Of a stretch of 64,000 nt of DNA, positions 1-11,791 are shown piece after piece. The DNA is from Eucalyptus grandis. Taxonomy: Eukaryota; Streptophyta; Magnoliopsida; Myrtales; Myrtaceae. Numbering within the stretch: position 1 is the first letter of the stretch; the number at the start of each line of letters is the position of its first letter. The notes under the pieces are model-generated. The model was not told the origin of the DNA. It worked only from the letters and a program-made list of their open reading frames with translations, and searched no databases. The position numbers were made by a program, and so were the translations under genes. The stretch spans positions 3,868,199-3,932,198 of the forward strand of contig NC_052621.1 of NCBI RefSeq assembly GCF_016545825.1, written 5' to 3'.

Positions 1-237
1 CTAAGAACTAATGCTCCGTTCAAACGCAGTTATCTATCCTAGTGTCACAGTATGAAACCCGCCCGAAAGAGAGTTTTTCTACTGCTATTTCCATATCTAT
101 TTCTAAATACCTTTCCGATCACCATGCCATCAAAAGTTTCCATGGCAAAATGATTGATTCCTAAACCACCAGGAAGAAGGACTAATGAAGAAGCAGAAAA
201 AGAATTTTGCAAGAAGAGCAGGCCAAGAGATGCTTAC

Positions 238-3200
238 CCCTCCATACTTGCTACGAAAAGGTCCATGAGAAGCTACAATATATGGCTGGAAATAACTTGG
301 AGCGGACAAATTACTATTTGGGGAGATGCCATATTGCTGGAAGTAGGCAGGTACTGAAAGGGCGAAAAACAAAGATAGCCCAACAATGATAATATTCCTA
401 GAGCTTCCTGCCTCACTGTAACGAAGATTTGACAGGCCTAAAGCAGCAAGCATTGCCCACATGTAGCAAAGGAGAGCAGCAACCATGACCACGGGAATTG
501 AAGCAATAAAACCTCCAACTTTCCCTGTGAGCAATCATAAGAAAACATCAAAACGCAAGACTAAATTGCACCATTGGAAAGGAAACAGGGCACTTCATGC
601 ATGCAGGAAGGGTACCCAAGGAGGTGCAAAAAGAAAGAATGAGCCAGTACGTTCAGCAGCTCAGTGCCATAACCTTACTTAAACTTAATTTGCCAGATAA
701 ATAACAAAGACAACAGGATTGCCTCCATAATCAACTATCACAAATGTAAAACTATCAAACTTCACATGCATATGCCAAAATCACAAACTCCATCTGCTTA
801 GTATGTTCAACTTCTAGCTCAAAGAATCAGTCCTTTGTTGATGGCATCACTCGTGACACGTTAATCATCAAAAATAAGAATCAGAAATTAAAAGGAACTA
901 GAAAGGATTCAAGAGCCTAATCAGTGCTAGGAGCAAGTCTTAAAGATATGACAAGTTGACACAAGATCCTATATAAATGTAAAGTACAAAGACAAGTGAT
1001 CCAAGGATGGTGACTCTCAAGTAAAAAAGGCAATGAAGGAACAATACATTCAGTCAGAGGACAGTCTCAAGCTAGCAACAGCCATCTAGATCTAAATCAC
1101 AACCACAGATACATATCAAGTTCAGAATATGAAGCCAAAATCATTTTGTCATTTCAGTTGATTAGGGCTTCAAAGATTTAAGCAACTTAAATTTTTATGT
1201 GGAATATTGCCATCTTGAAAATAACTTTAAAAGCAAATGGGTTTCTCTAGAAAATTATCATTCTTTTGGCATTGTTTTTTTTTTTTTTGGTAAGATTCTT
1301 TGGCATTGTTTACAGTATGGAAGTTGACAAACTTTAGTTCATCTCAGTTAGAAGAATCTAAATTGTGAAGGTTATCACTTGCCATTATGCGTATTTACAA
1401 ATGTTGTAAATGGTATGGTTGGCACATCCTTGACGCCTATTTATCTGTTATCTCTATTCAATTATCCGAACACTAAAGAAGGCTTCGTTTAGCACCCCAA
1501 GCAGATTGCATCAACAGTGATTCCACTGCCAAGTGATCCAATGATCTCTGGAGTTAAAGATACTGAGGATGACTTCTTACCTATAACAGATAAAACTATC
1601 AAAACAACTGCACCTACTTCAACCGCTCTACGGCTTCCCATTTTAGTCACAGCAATAGTGTGCACGTTCTCAGTTAGTGTAGATGATCCGGTTCCTGTGC
1701 CCCATAGACCAGCTAAGACACTTGAAAGACCCTCAAGACCAATGCCTCGACTAAGAACGCCAGGGGTTGGAGGTCGCGATGCCACCAGAAGTGAAGATGC
1801 ATGGTATGATCCAACCTGAATATAACAAAAGGAGAATTTAGAAAACACTATATGGAGAAGGGCACGAGATCCAGTAACTATTACATTTCATCAAGCTAAA
1901 AACACATAATTTATATGTAACTCCTATGAATACACAAAGTTACTTTGTCATCTGTCAGCCCTCAATTTTGTGAAGTTCAAGTGTTTGCTGTCGGAATAAG
2001 TGTTCGAGATTTGATTTTCATTTCCAAAGTCCATGATACAAAGTGTAGTTTATCCCACAATACAATATGTGATTGTAGTTCTTCCATTCACATAAATTAC
2101 TATAGAGCTGGAAAAAATTGTAGCTACACTGATCTCATAATGTCGGACACAATTTGTGGTTAGCACACAACAGACTCTCTAACCAAGAGCTTACAGGCAC
2201 TTTATATACAATTGATTGCCTGTGGAATGCTATACATAACATTTAACATATCGAGAAAATGAGATCTGAATAGATAGCTTAAAAGCATTGGAGAAACAAA
2301 ACCACCACTTACTGAATCCACTGATGATATTATCGACACGACACACATAACTATAGCCATTTTCCCGCGAAAGACTGGAGTTCCCCACTGTAATGGATAA
2401 GGAATCCTCAACCATGGAGAAGATTTTAATGCCTGGGAGGTATCGACCCTGCAGTACTTCATTCGGGATATATGATTCCTGCAGTGCTCAGATATTATGT
2501 TCGAGGCCGGTATATTTGTATCACAACCTTTGTAACTATAAACACCAGCTTCGGTCATCAGGAAAGCAGCAGCCCATGAGATAGCAAGACCCAGTGGAAC
2601 CTGCAAATATTTGAGCAGCCATAACTATAGAAATTTGCACATGGTAAAGAAAACTATGAATATAATGGGAGACGGGTAAAAAAGAAGAAAAAAAGTAAAG
2701 CTTTGCAGCTTTAACTTACTGCATAGATTAAAAATATACGGTGACCAAAAATCGATATCTTACGAAGATACTGCAAGAAAATAGACAGACAGGTCAGATG
2801 ATATAATTAGAGTATGATTAAATTCCAAAGAGAAGGTTTCAATGAGACAACAGCTCAGAATGGCATTGCACAAGAGAGAGAGAGGGATGAAGTTGATGTC
2901 CTGCCAAATAGATAAAGAAGGAAACTGCACATGCCCTTTTGGTGAAAAAGCTACGTAGAACTTACAAGAGAAAAAACTATGACCAGTAATATCTGCATAA
3001 TGCCAATCTCGAGACACTTTCCAACCAGAGGAAAACCATAGCTATAAAAGGACAGTCCAACAGCAGCAATAGTTGGGGACACCACTACTGGATTTATCAA
3101 CCTGAAATGTAAGAAAAAAGAACTGCAGTTGTTTAATCTGGCATTGCTCACCAATAATTTCAAGAAAGCATAGCTAAATAACAAGCATGCTCATTGGCAG

Positions 3201-6200
3201 TGCTTGATAGATGATAAGATGATAAGCTGATAAGCTGATAAGCATAGCTCTACCTCAGAAGAATGGACATAAGTCCACTATAACCAAGTATGGCTTGAAA
3301 AGCTGAAGCGACAATTATGGCACCCTGTAGCTCTCTCATAATGTGTTTGAAATTCTGGCATCACAAAACAACTTAGGCTTGATGGCATTCAAAGATGAAA
3401 TAGAAAGATCGTACAATAATAAGATCTGTAAGATCAAAGCAAGGTAAACTTAGACCTTAAAGGCTCAAATCTACTTGTAAAGAGACAAGAAGAGTCGATA
3501 AAAGGGAGAGAAATAGCCAATCCTAATTCCAGAAACAAAGCCTATAGGTTTGCAATACTAACAGTCTTAAGAAAACCAATTTTACAAAAGAATACAAATC
3601 AATCAACTTTTTCGTTCGTACTGATAGAAGAAGTCATTGGACAGTTTGGCCAATGCACGCTTGTCACTGTGAAAAAGTATTAACTGTGAATCAACCTAAG
3701 CTAATCAAAGAGCAGCTCCATGTCAACCTTTGACACATGAGGGAGATGAAAACATTCTAATTTCTATGCATAAAATATTGCAACCCAATAAGACTGAATT
3801 AAAATGTCAAATATATACTCAAGAATCAAATGTAATTACAAGATGCAGTAACACACCTATATCTATAGTTCCATAAATTTGACATATGTAAATTAATTGG
3901 AAAAAAAGCAAAAAATAGGAACTTTTTAACAAGTTCATGACTAGAGACAAGTGTATTTTACTTATGGATTCGTGTTATGAATTTAATGGACGAAAACACA
4001 ATCGTTATATAACATATCTTAACCACCTTCCTACCCATCACTCCGTCACAACTCCATGCAACTAATTCACTCATACAAGTGAAATTACTCATAAAATTGT
4101 GGCTGCTTGCATGCCTTCAAACTGAAATCTGTAAATTTTTAAGGACAAAGTAGGCATTCTGCCTGATAAAATGATGAAATCTCCTCAAGAGTCCTACCTA
4201 GATGACAAAAGCCACTAGAGAATTTCTTTTAAGTTGTCCAAAAGTAAACTCCAGCTTTATCTAGAAGTATAAAATTCCAACAGGTGCTTGCTAAAGAAGT
4301 TGCATTTCAATGCCAATACTGGCAATGAAATGCCCCTTGACAGCTGAGAAAATTCATCTAGTATCTAAGGATGGGTAGACTTTGTCGTGTCTAACAGAGA
4401 TAGGAGTGTCACTAAATTTGTTCAACTTTTCTCTCCTCTTCTCATGGAGGGCATGACTAAAAGTAATCGGTACTTCTTAACACCGTTCTCCCACAAGTCC
4501 TCCTGGAGAAAAGCAAGTGGAAATTTAAGTGGCTCTGTGGTGAGGCTTCGGACTGACGAAGGCAACATGATAATGAAGGGCGTAAGCCACAAAACCAGCC
4601 TGTAAGATTTGTCCATTTTCCATCGGTAAGTCATCATATCATCCAACTAACTGGTGAAAACTGTCCACTGATAAGGTGACGTAGAAGATATATATTTAAG
4701 GAATTAAACATTAAAAAACATGCCAATACAATGAGAATGAAAAAGCAGTTGCACTTGAAATCACGATTTCAACAGTTGTCTGGAGAAAGCACCAACAAGT
4801 AAATTAATTTATCTAGCCACACTTAGCTCGAGTGAAAATTGAATACTTACGTTTCCATTCAGCCCTTGAAATTCTGGAGAGTTGACTATCACTAGAGCAG
4901 GAGCAAGGTAAACAAAAGATGGCCCCTGTATCAAGGGCAACCTCGATCCAAAACTAGTTTGCAAAAGTGTGGTGAGTCCAGACACAAGGAGCACAGTAGA
5001 GACCACGGCCGCGATGTCCTCCTACATTCTTAAATCATATCAAATGAGCTACACTGGTTGATGGAGATGAATATCGACATATATTAGTAAATAAAACCAG
5101 ACTACTCACATGATCGCCACCCATTGCAGGAACTATGACGAGTGGGACAAGAACGAGTGAGCCCAACATCGAAAGAAAATGCTGGAACCCATAGAAGCTA
5201 ATTGGAACTGAAAGTTGCACCACAGAAGAGAAATTAAATAATGCCGATTGTGAAAACATACATACGACATATTTTCGCACAGCAATACGCACAAAAACAG
5301 TATATTGCACCAGTGAAGAAATCATACAAAATTAGGCCTATCTATAAGATCATTGATAAAAAAAAGTTATCTTTTTCAAGAAGCATCACGCCCCTGATAT
5401 CATCGAATGAAAAATACAACCGCACAAAAACATACAATTTGACTTATATTGTCAAAATAACTGAAGACAAACTGTTTGTGTCCACAAATTAAATTACTTT
5501 TTGTTGTAATGGCATTAAGAAGCACATGATTGCGGTTGCGACCAGCAATTGCACATTCGACAGATACAGAATCAAGAATTTTCAAAGAGATGGAACTCCT
5601 CAACTACATCTTAATTAAAACCACGCGCCGCTAAAAGATCGCAAAGCTAACGAAACGAGTAAAAAACCCAAAGACTCACCGAGGCCCGGATTATCTCTAA
5701 GCTCGTACTTCATATGCGAATGCCTGCTCCCGAACCCATCATCATCCACCGTCTGAGGCAACATGTCGATGGCTTCCTCGCTCCTGCTGGGCCGCCGCGG
5801 TGCCTCCGTGGCCCCGGCCGAGGCCCGCCTGTTCGCCCCGGGGCTGGAGCTCTTCGGCACTGCTCCATCGGAATCCCTCCGCCTCTTCGCCGGCTGATCC
5901 TTGTCGGCGGCCGCCGCGGCAGCAGCGGCGGGCGGGGCCGGCAGGGCCGGCGGCGGCGGCGGCGGCTTGTCTCCCTGCGCCTGGCCGTTCGCCGCCCTGG
6001 CGGGGGGAGGCCGCTGCGGCGGCTGCGGCGGAGGAGGCGGCGGCGGCGGATGGGCCCGGGCCCGGCCGGCCTCGAGATCCGGCTGGCCGTTGGTCTCCCG
6101 GGGCCGGGGGGGCATCGATATCTGGCCGGAGTCGCCGGCATTGGCCTCGCCGGAGAACTTGGCGCGGAAGCCGGTGCGCTTGGCCCACGAGGACGGCGGC

Positions 6201-6271
6201 ATTGGCGAGGATTCCGGCACGGGCGGCCACGGGCCCGGCTTGGGGCGGGTTTTCGGGTCGGAGCTCGACAT
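238..6271 (-). CDS. NAT12: Nucleobase-ascorbate transporter, NAT12-like (3' end outside window)
   Basis: Member of the NAT/NCS2 (xanthine-uracil permease) family, predicted multi-pass membrane carrier; the substrate of the plant NAT11/12 clade is not settled. Exons read on the minus strand: 6271-5680, 5207-5110, 5021-4851, 3354-3254, 3101-2966, 2770-2720, 2600-2313, 1815-1581, 524-238. All junctions are GT-AG and the phases agree, giving 653 codons. The first exon encodes the long Pro/Ala-rich hydrophilic N-terminus typical of NAT11/12 (start MSSSDPKTRPKPGPWPP). Membrane segments follow from PISFYGFQHF. The NAT signature is E528-N-V-H-T-I-A-V-T-K537, with His where most NATs have Gly; I recall the NAT12 clade doing the same. 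Exon 9 stops in phase 0 after KYGG at a GTAAGC donor. No matching terminal exon (about 70 residues expected) lies in 1-237, so the gene very probably continues left of the window. Intron 3 (1.5 kb) holds only chance ORFs. Confidence 0.93.
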
Positions 6272-6800
6272 GCTGCGGGGCTCCGGCGGGGAATCAGTGG
6301 CGCATAGCTGGGACGCGAGCTCCCGCGTGGCTCAGATCTGGGCGCTGCCGGCGACGGCTCGGGAAGCGAGACGACGATCGCCGGGGGAGGAGCGCCTTAG
6401 GGTTTCTGTTCAGCACCCTCGCCTCGCTTCGTCGTGCCGTGCGGGGAAGAAGATTGACAGGTGAAGGTCTAGAGAGAGAAAGAGACTCCGAAGTTCGTAG
6501 AGAGAGAGAGAGAGAGAAAGGGAGAGAGACTGAGAGTGAGAGTGTGAAAGTGAGTGTAGAGAGAGAAAGGCCGGAGGAGAGAGAGAGAGAGTTAAAGCCT
6601 AAAGGAGAGAGGATGGAGAAGGCAGAACCGGGTCCTTTGCTGCTTGTTTTTTCTCTCTCTCTCTATCTCTTCCCTCTGTTTCCATTATTTAAGTTATCCG
6701 ATTTCATCGCCGCGGTTCTTTGCTCATTTACTCGACGGGGATACGGTGGCGATTTCGTAGTGTCCGGCGGCGGCGGCGGCGGCGGCCGGTGACGTGAGGT
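6272..6800 (-). promoter_or_regulatory. 5' UTR and proximal promoter of the NAT12-like gene with GA microsatellite
   Basis: The GC-rich leader directly upstream of the NAT12-like ATG passes into a purine-rich GA/GAGAGA tract (about 6472-6603; CT-rich on the coding strand). Such tracts are common in plant 5' UTRs and core promoters. A block at 6693-6731 (ttatccgatttcatcgccgc...) recurs at 6918-6955, so the promoter-proximal sequence was duplicated into the adjacent repeat array. The transcription start is not visible from sequence alone. Confidence 0.5.
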
Positions 6801-8160
6801 GGTGGAGGAGGGCGGGCCAGCGGCGACGGATCGGATCGATTGCATCTGTCCATCTCGTCACAAAAGGTAAAATCGGATGTGATATGATCTCTCTCTCTCA
6901 ATTTCTATTTTTAATGTTATTCGATTTCATCGCCGCGGTTATTTGCTCATTTAATCTCCATCCATCTTGCCACAAAAGTTAAAATCGGACCTAATATAAT
7001 CACGTTAAAATGCTTTCATAAATTTCTTATTTCGATTGGTTCGGATAAAGATATTTAAAAAATGAGAATGAGATATTGTTATCGTAAAATATAAAAGTGA
7101 ATGGAAATGACCAAGGAATAAATAAATAAATAAAAGATTCCAATTGTATATTTTACATTGACCAAGTAGAATTTATAAGAATATTATTAATCAACATTTT
7201 GAAAAAACTGATGTTCGCATCAATTCGGTGGAGGGGGGCGGCCCAATGGCAATGAATCGGGTCGATTCCATCCATCCATCTTGTCACAAAAGTTAAAATT
7301 GGATGTGATATGATTGCACATATTTTCGTGAATTTCTTATTTCGATTCAATCGAGTGAAGATATTTGAAAAAAGAGAGTGGGATCTCATTTTCACAAAAA
7401 AAAAAAAAAAAAGTGAATGGGAATGACCATGAAAAATAAAAAGAAAGGATCTCAATTGTATATTTTGCATTGATCAAGTGAAATCTATAAGGACATCTTT
7501 AGTCGAAATTTTGAAAAGACTGATATTCGCTTCAATTTGGTGGAAGAGGACGAGGGCGGCCTAGCGACGGTGGATTTGGTCGACTCCATCCATCCACCTT
7601 GTCACAAAAGTTGAGATTGGACGTGATATGATCATATATGCCTCCGTGAATTCTTATTTCAATTTGATCATATAAAGATATTAAAAAAAAAAAAGAGAAT
7701 GAGATCTCATTCTCATGAAATAGAAAAGTAAATGAAAATGATCATGGACAATAAAGGAAATATTTCGTATTGATCAAGTAGAATCTATAAGGATATTTTT
7801 AATAAACATTTTGAAAAGACATATGTCCGCATCAATTCGGTGGAGGAGGGTGCTCCAACGGCGGTGGATCAGGTCGATTCCATTCGTCCATCTTGCCACA
7901 AAAGTTAAAATTACTCGTGATATGATCTCACATGTCTCCGTGAATTTTTTATTTCGATTCGGTCGAGTAAAGATATTTGAAAAAAAAAAATGAGAACAAG
8001 ATCCCATTCCCACGATATAAAAAAGTGAACGGAAATGACCACGGAAAATAAAAAGAAAGAATCCCGATTGTATATTCCGCATTGATCACGCGGAATCTAT
8101 ACGGATATTTTTAACCTTGACATTTTGAAAAGACTGACGTTGGAATCAGTTCGGTGGAGG
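6801..8160. repeat. Degenerate tandem repeat array, period about 300-312 bp
   Basis: The motif ggtggagg/ggtggaag recurs at 6801, 7227, 7539, 7839 and 8153. Each interval carries the same ordered blocks: ccatccatcttgtcacaaaagtt, gtgatatgat, cgtgaatttcttatttcgat, agatatttgaaaaa, a poly-A patch, gtgaatgggaatgacca, tgtatattttgcattgatca, and catttthgaaaagactga-like text. The first unit is longer (426 bp) because it contains a nested copy of the promoter block at 6918-6955 and a second copy of the 'cacaaaagttaaaatcgg' block. No coding potential is seen. Confidence 0.85.
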
Positions 8161-9420
8161 CATGTCGTTCGCCTCTATGCTTTTTTTCCATTTGTACATT
8201 TGCTCTCCTCGTTCGGTCGCGCGTCAAGACGCCGAGATTCATGCACCGATGAATCGTTGTCCGACAAAGAAAGCGAGCGAGTGAACGAGCAATCGCGGCC
8301 GGTCCCTACAAAAGAAGCGATCAGGGAGCCGCCGTGCGAAAGTACTCCCGAGTCCTCTCCCCTTTTATCGACAACAGCCAGGAAAGCTGGGGGGTACAAA
8401 GAAAAGAAAAGCAACTCGAAAAAGATCGGAGATAAAGGAATTTTAAAAAAAATTCGAATTTCTGAAATTTCCGGAGAACAATATGAGCGGCTTTCGTTTT
8501 TTTCTTTTTTTTTTTTTTTTTTTTTTTTCCTGAACTTTTTCGATAGTTGTCCGAACGGCCTTTTTTCCGAACAAAGCGACTTTAGGGTCATGGGCCCTGA
8601 GGATCCTCCTGGATTTTAGTGGGCGTTCCTTAAATAAGATCTGTGCTCACGCGCGAAAGAGACAACAATGATAATCTGCGGATTAAGCGCGCTCCAACTA
8701 GCCCGGGCCAAATCCCGATTAATTAAATCGCATGCAAAAGCGATTCCCCCCACCCAAATCCCAAAAATACAAAAACAATAACAACAAAAGATAAGATCAA
8801 ATAAATTAGAATAAAAGCCACTAAAAACCTTTCAACTTTAGTCACTATAATATATTTATCTCAAATTTATTTGCGACAAAAAAATCCCAAACTAATGCTC
8901 ACATATTTATCCAAAACTTATTTTTATAACACTAAAAACTCTAAATTTTTTTCGATGATATCGAAAAATCACAAACTTTTTTTCGATGACACCTAACAAC
9001 CTCAAATTGGTATTTATTTGTCCAAAATATAAATAAAATTTAAGTTCTTTTGTATCAATAAAATAATTCATGATGGGTGTGTGTCACTTGGGCATAGTTT
9101 TTCGTGCAACTTTACTAAAAAATAAAAAATGGAAAAGAGGGCCATGGCAATCTTAGCTGGCGCGGCGAATTGACCGAAGCGGGGCCCGCGGGGCATAAAA
9201 AAAGCCAGGAAGGGACGTTTGCTAAGCGAAGGAGTGGGGGGGCAGGGATCCTGTGCGGCGCGTCCCGTTCGCGCTCGTACGTTCACTTCGATTCCGATCT
9301 GATGATTCGTTCCCAATCCCATCACCGCCGCGACGGCCGACGAGAGCCGAATTGATTGGGCGAGAAAGGGGAATAGAGGGGGAGGTCGGTTTCTTTTTTG
9401 CTTAGCTGGATTCTTGGTGG
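8161..9420. other. Intergenic; poly-T tract and an AT-rich foldback relic
   Basis: No gene recognised. There is a long T run at 8505-8529. At 8810-9060 an AT-rich segment repeats phrases such as 'aaaaatcccaaact' and 'cacatatttat', like the repeat family seen better preserved at 43.3-44.7 kb. 9160-9420 is more GC-rich and CpG-bearing but I see no plausible coding frame. Confidence 0.4.
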
Positions 9421-10059
9421 ACGAATGTCGCCCGTCGGGACCCCAGCCCGGAAAGCAACGGCTACTTTTTTTCTTTTTTTCTTTTTCTCCTGGCTCCACT
9501 TATAATCCCCCCCGAATTTTCCGAACTAGCCGTTCAGGCTTAACCAATCCGCGTCCCCGGAAAAATCCTGAGTGGCCGTCGGGTCGATTCGGAGTCGCTG
9601 TCGGATCACTTCTAAAAAGCCATGGTCTTAGCATAGAGTTCAACTCTTTTCTAAGATATATATTCTATTTTTCGGAATGATGTCTTAATAACGTTATTGT
9701 CTCGATAGAGATTGATTTTGAATTTTATTTCTTATGCTGGGTAGAATTTTGTTAGTAATTATATATAAATCAGACGAGATTGTTTTAGTGAGTAGGGTAA
9801 CGTTCTTATGCCTACGAGTTCCACTATAATGTAATGTTCTATTAGGTCTTATTTATAAATGATCGTTGGGGCAAAAGAGTTGGAATGAGAAGCGGCTTTT
9901 TTCGAGTTTCTAGGATGAACGATGAGGATGGGAATAAACCAAATTATACACGAAATCAAGGAAGAGCACATACATGTAAGATTAGAATTAATTAACAAAA
10001 TACGCATTTTGATGTAACAATAATGCTTAACATTGAAACTCAAAAGTTAATGCTAAGCA
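9421..10059. other. Intergenic, nothing recognised
   Basis: AT-rich spacer without a recognisable gene, RNA or element. Confidence 0.4.
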
Positions 10060-10960
10060 TTTTCAAGTAAGAGCATTATCAAGATGGGTAACCTTATAAG
10101 GACAGTGCCAACTTGGAACCAAATGACAAAATTCAAGGCCTTATATGGGATGGGTCGAGATGAACAATATCTCGAATGAATTAATTTAGGAGTGTGACAA
10201 TATGGTGTTAGAGTTGAAACCCCTCCAATAAATATATGGTTCGGGGACAAATCATGCAAAAGCTAGTGGGTCAATAGCGACTTGTTTGATGAGGGAGGGT
10301 TGATCACTAGAGCAAGAAGATCAAAATAAGAAATGACTTTAGGGCTGCTTTTAGGATTGCCATGGGCCAAGATTATGCACCTAACAAGGAAAGAACATTC
10401 CTTGAACATGTGTGTGTGTGAAATTGGAATTTATTCATAAAAAGTAACTTTTGACATAATGGTGACACTTGGCATTGGAAGTCCAATATGACACATGTTT
10501 AGGTAAAAGCATTGTTAGAATGGTTGATTTCTTGAAAAAGTGGTCACATATATGCAAAATGATAAAATCATGAGATTTAATATAAAACGGGTCAAAATGG
10601 ATAATATCTCAAGTAAATTAATTTATGAGTGTCATGATAATAATTATAATGCAAAAACGAATATTGGAACATGCCCTCGTCTGCCCATCTAAGCTATTAA
10701 GAATGAGTGGGAGCCAAACTATGTGGAGGACTACAAGTGTGAGAGCACTTGGGAAAAATCTTCACATAAATTAATGCAAAAGATCGAAATCGCGAGTCTC
10801 GAAATGTGACGAGTCAGAGCATATAATATTAATCCGGGGTAGCATAGTGATAATATCCAAAAGCTAATATCGAAACATGTCCTCATGTAACCATCTAAGC
10901 TGTCGAAAACGATTGGGAACCGAGCTATGTTGGAGGACTCCAGCACAAGACCAGGGACAA
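10060..10960. repeat. Diverged internally repeated element (LTR-like or satellite relic)
   Basis: Two related copies: 10656-10737 and 10866-10949 share 'ggaacatg/cgaaacatg', 'ccatctaagct', 'gggagccaaactatg/gggaaccgagctatg' and 'ggaggact', with a period of about 210 bp. A third, weaker relative at 10060-10260 shares the 'tgacaatat', 'gggtcgagatgaacaatatctcga' theme with 10590-10620. No coding region. The style resembles decayed LTR sequence, but no ends could be fixed. Confidence 0.5.
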
Positions 10961-11791
10961 TCTTCCAGTGGGCTTCATCACAAAATTTGGCCTGTTGGGC
11001 TGGACAAGAACATCAATTGGTTGGATGGTGGGCGGGCCAGGCTCTTTACCATGCATAAGATCAACGGGCCACGGCTTAAAGTGTTTCGGGCAAGTATACT
11101 CAGACCCGACCAGACCCGATCATAGCTTCTTAGGATGCCTTTGGTAATATTTTTATTCTTGAGAATAATTTCTTTTTATAAATAGTTCTTTTATAATTTT
11201 ATTCCCCATAACAATTTATAAGTAAAATAATGCGTTTGATAATTATACAAAATTTTTATTCATAAAATAGAAAAATAAAAGAAACGCATTTAATACAATC
11301 CATTTTTTTTTTGTGAAGTAGAATTTTTATTTATTAATAATTTTTTTGATATTTTTTTCTTTACTTTTTCCTCTCTTTTTCTTCCTCCTCTTAGGTGGCA
11401 AGTGGATGCATGCAAGGGGTGGCGAACAGTGGCTAGCAATAAGGAAGAAGAGAAAAAAAAAAAAAAAGACTTGTTTATAAAAATTGTTCCCAAAAACAAG
11501 ATACTGATTTTTTCTATTTTTTATTTTTATTTCAAATTTTTTATTAGTTATTTTTTATTTCGATTTCACTTCTCATTTCCATTCTAAATCTATTTCCTAG
11601 TTTTTTTTTTTTTATTTTGAAAACAAAAGAAGAAAAAATAGAGAAAAAATCTAAAGCCCATCCCATTTGTCAGGTCGTTAAAAACCATCCAACGGTCCAA
11701 ACTGCTCTCCGGAAAGATATTTCCGATTCCCGGAATTTAGCGGCAAAAACAGAGAGAAGAGAACACAGCAAAGCAAGCAAGCACTCGCCAG
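10961..11791. other. AT-rich upstream region of the CA1Pase-like gene
   Basis: Homopolymer-rich sequence (A and T runs at 11310-11360, 11452-11467, 11601-11613) with no recognisable gene. The last 150 bp before 11792 become less AT-rich and purine-rich, as expected for the 5' UTR of the next gene. Confidence 0.4.

Noticed and set aside
1..237. Terminal exon of the NAT12-like gene
   Set aside because: No frame on the minus strand matches the expected C-terminal membrane segment and tail. Intron sequence fits better.
5800..6792. 330-codon open frame on the plus strand
   Set aside because: It lies antisense to NAT12 exon 1 and its GC-rich leader. Arg/Ala/Gly-rich composition and extension into the GA repeat show it is a shadow frame.
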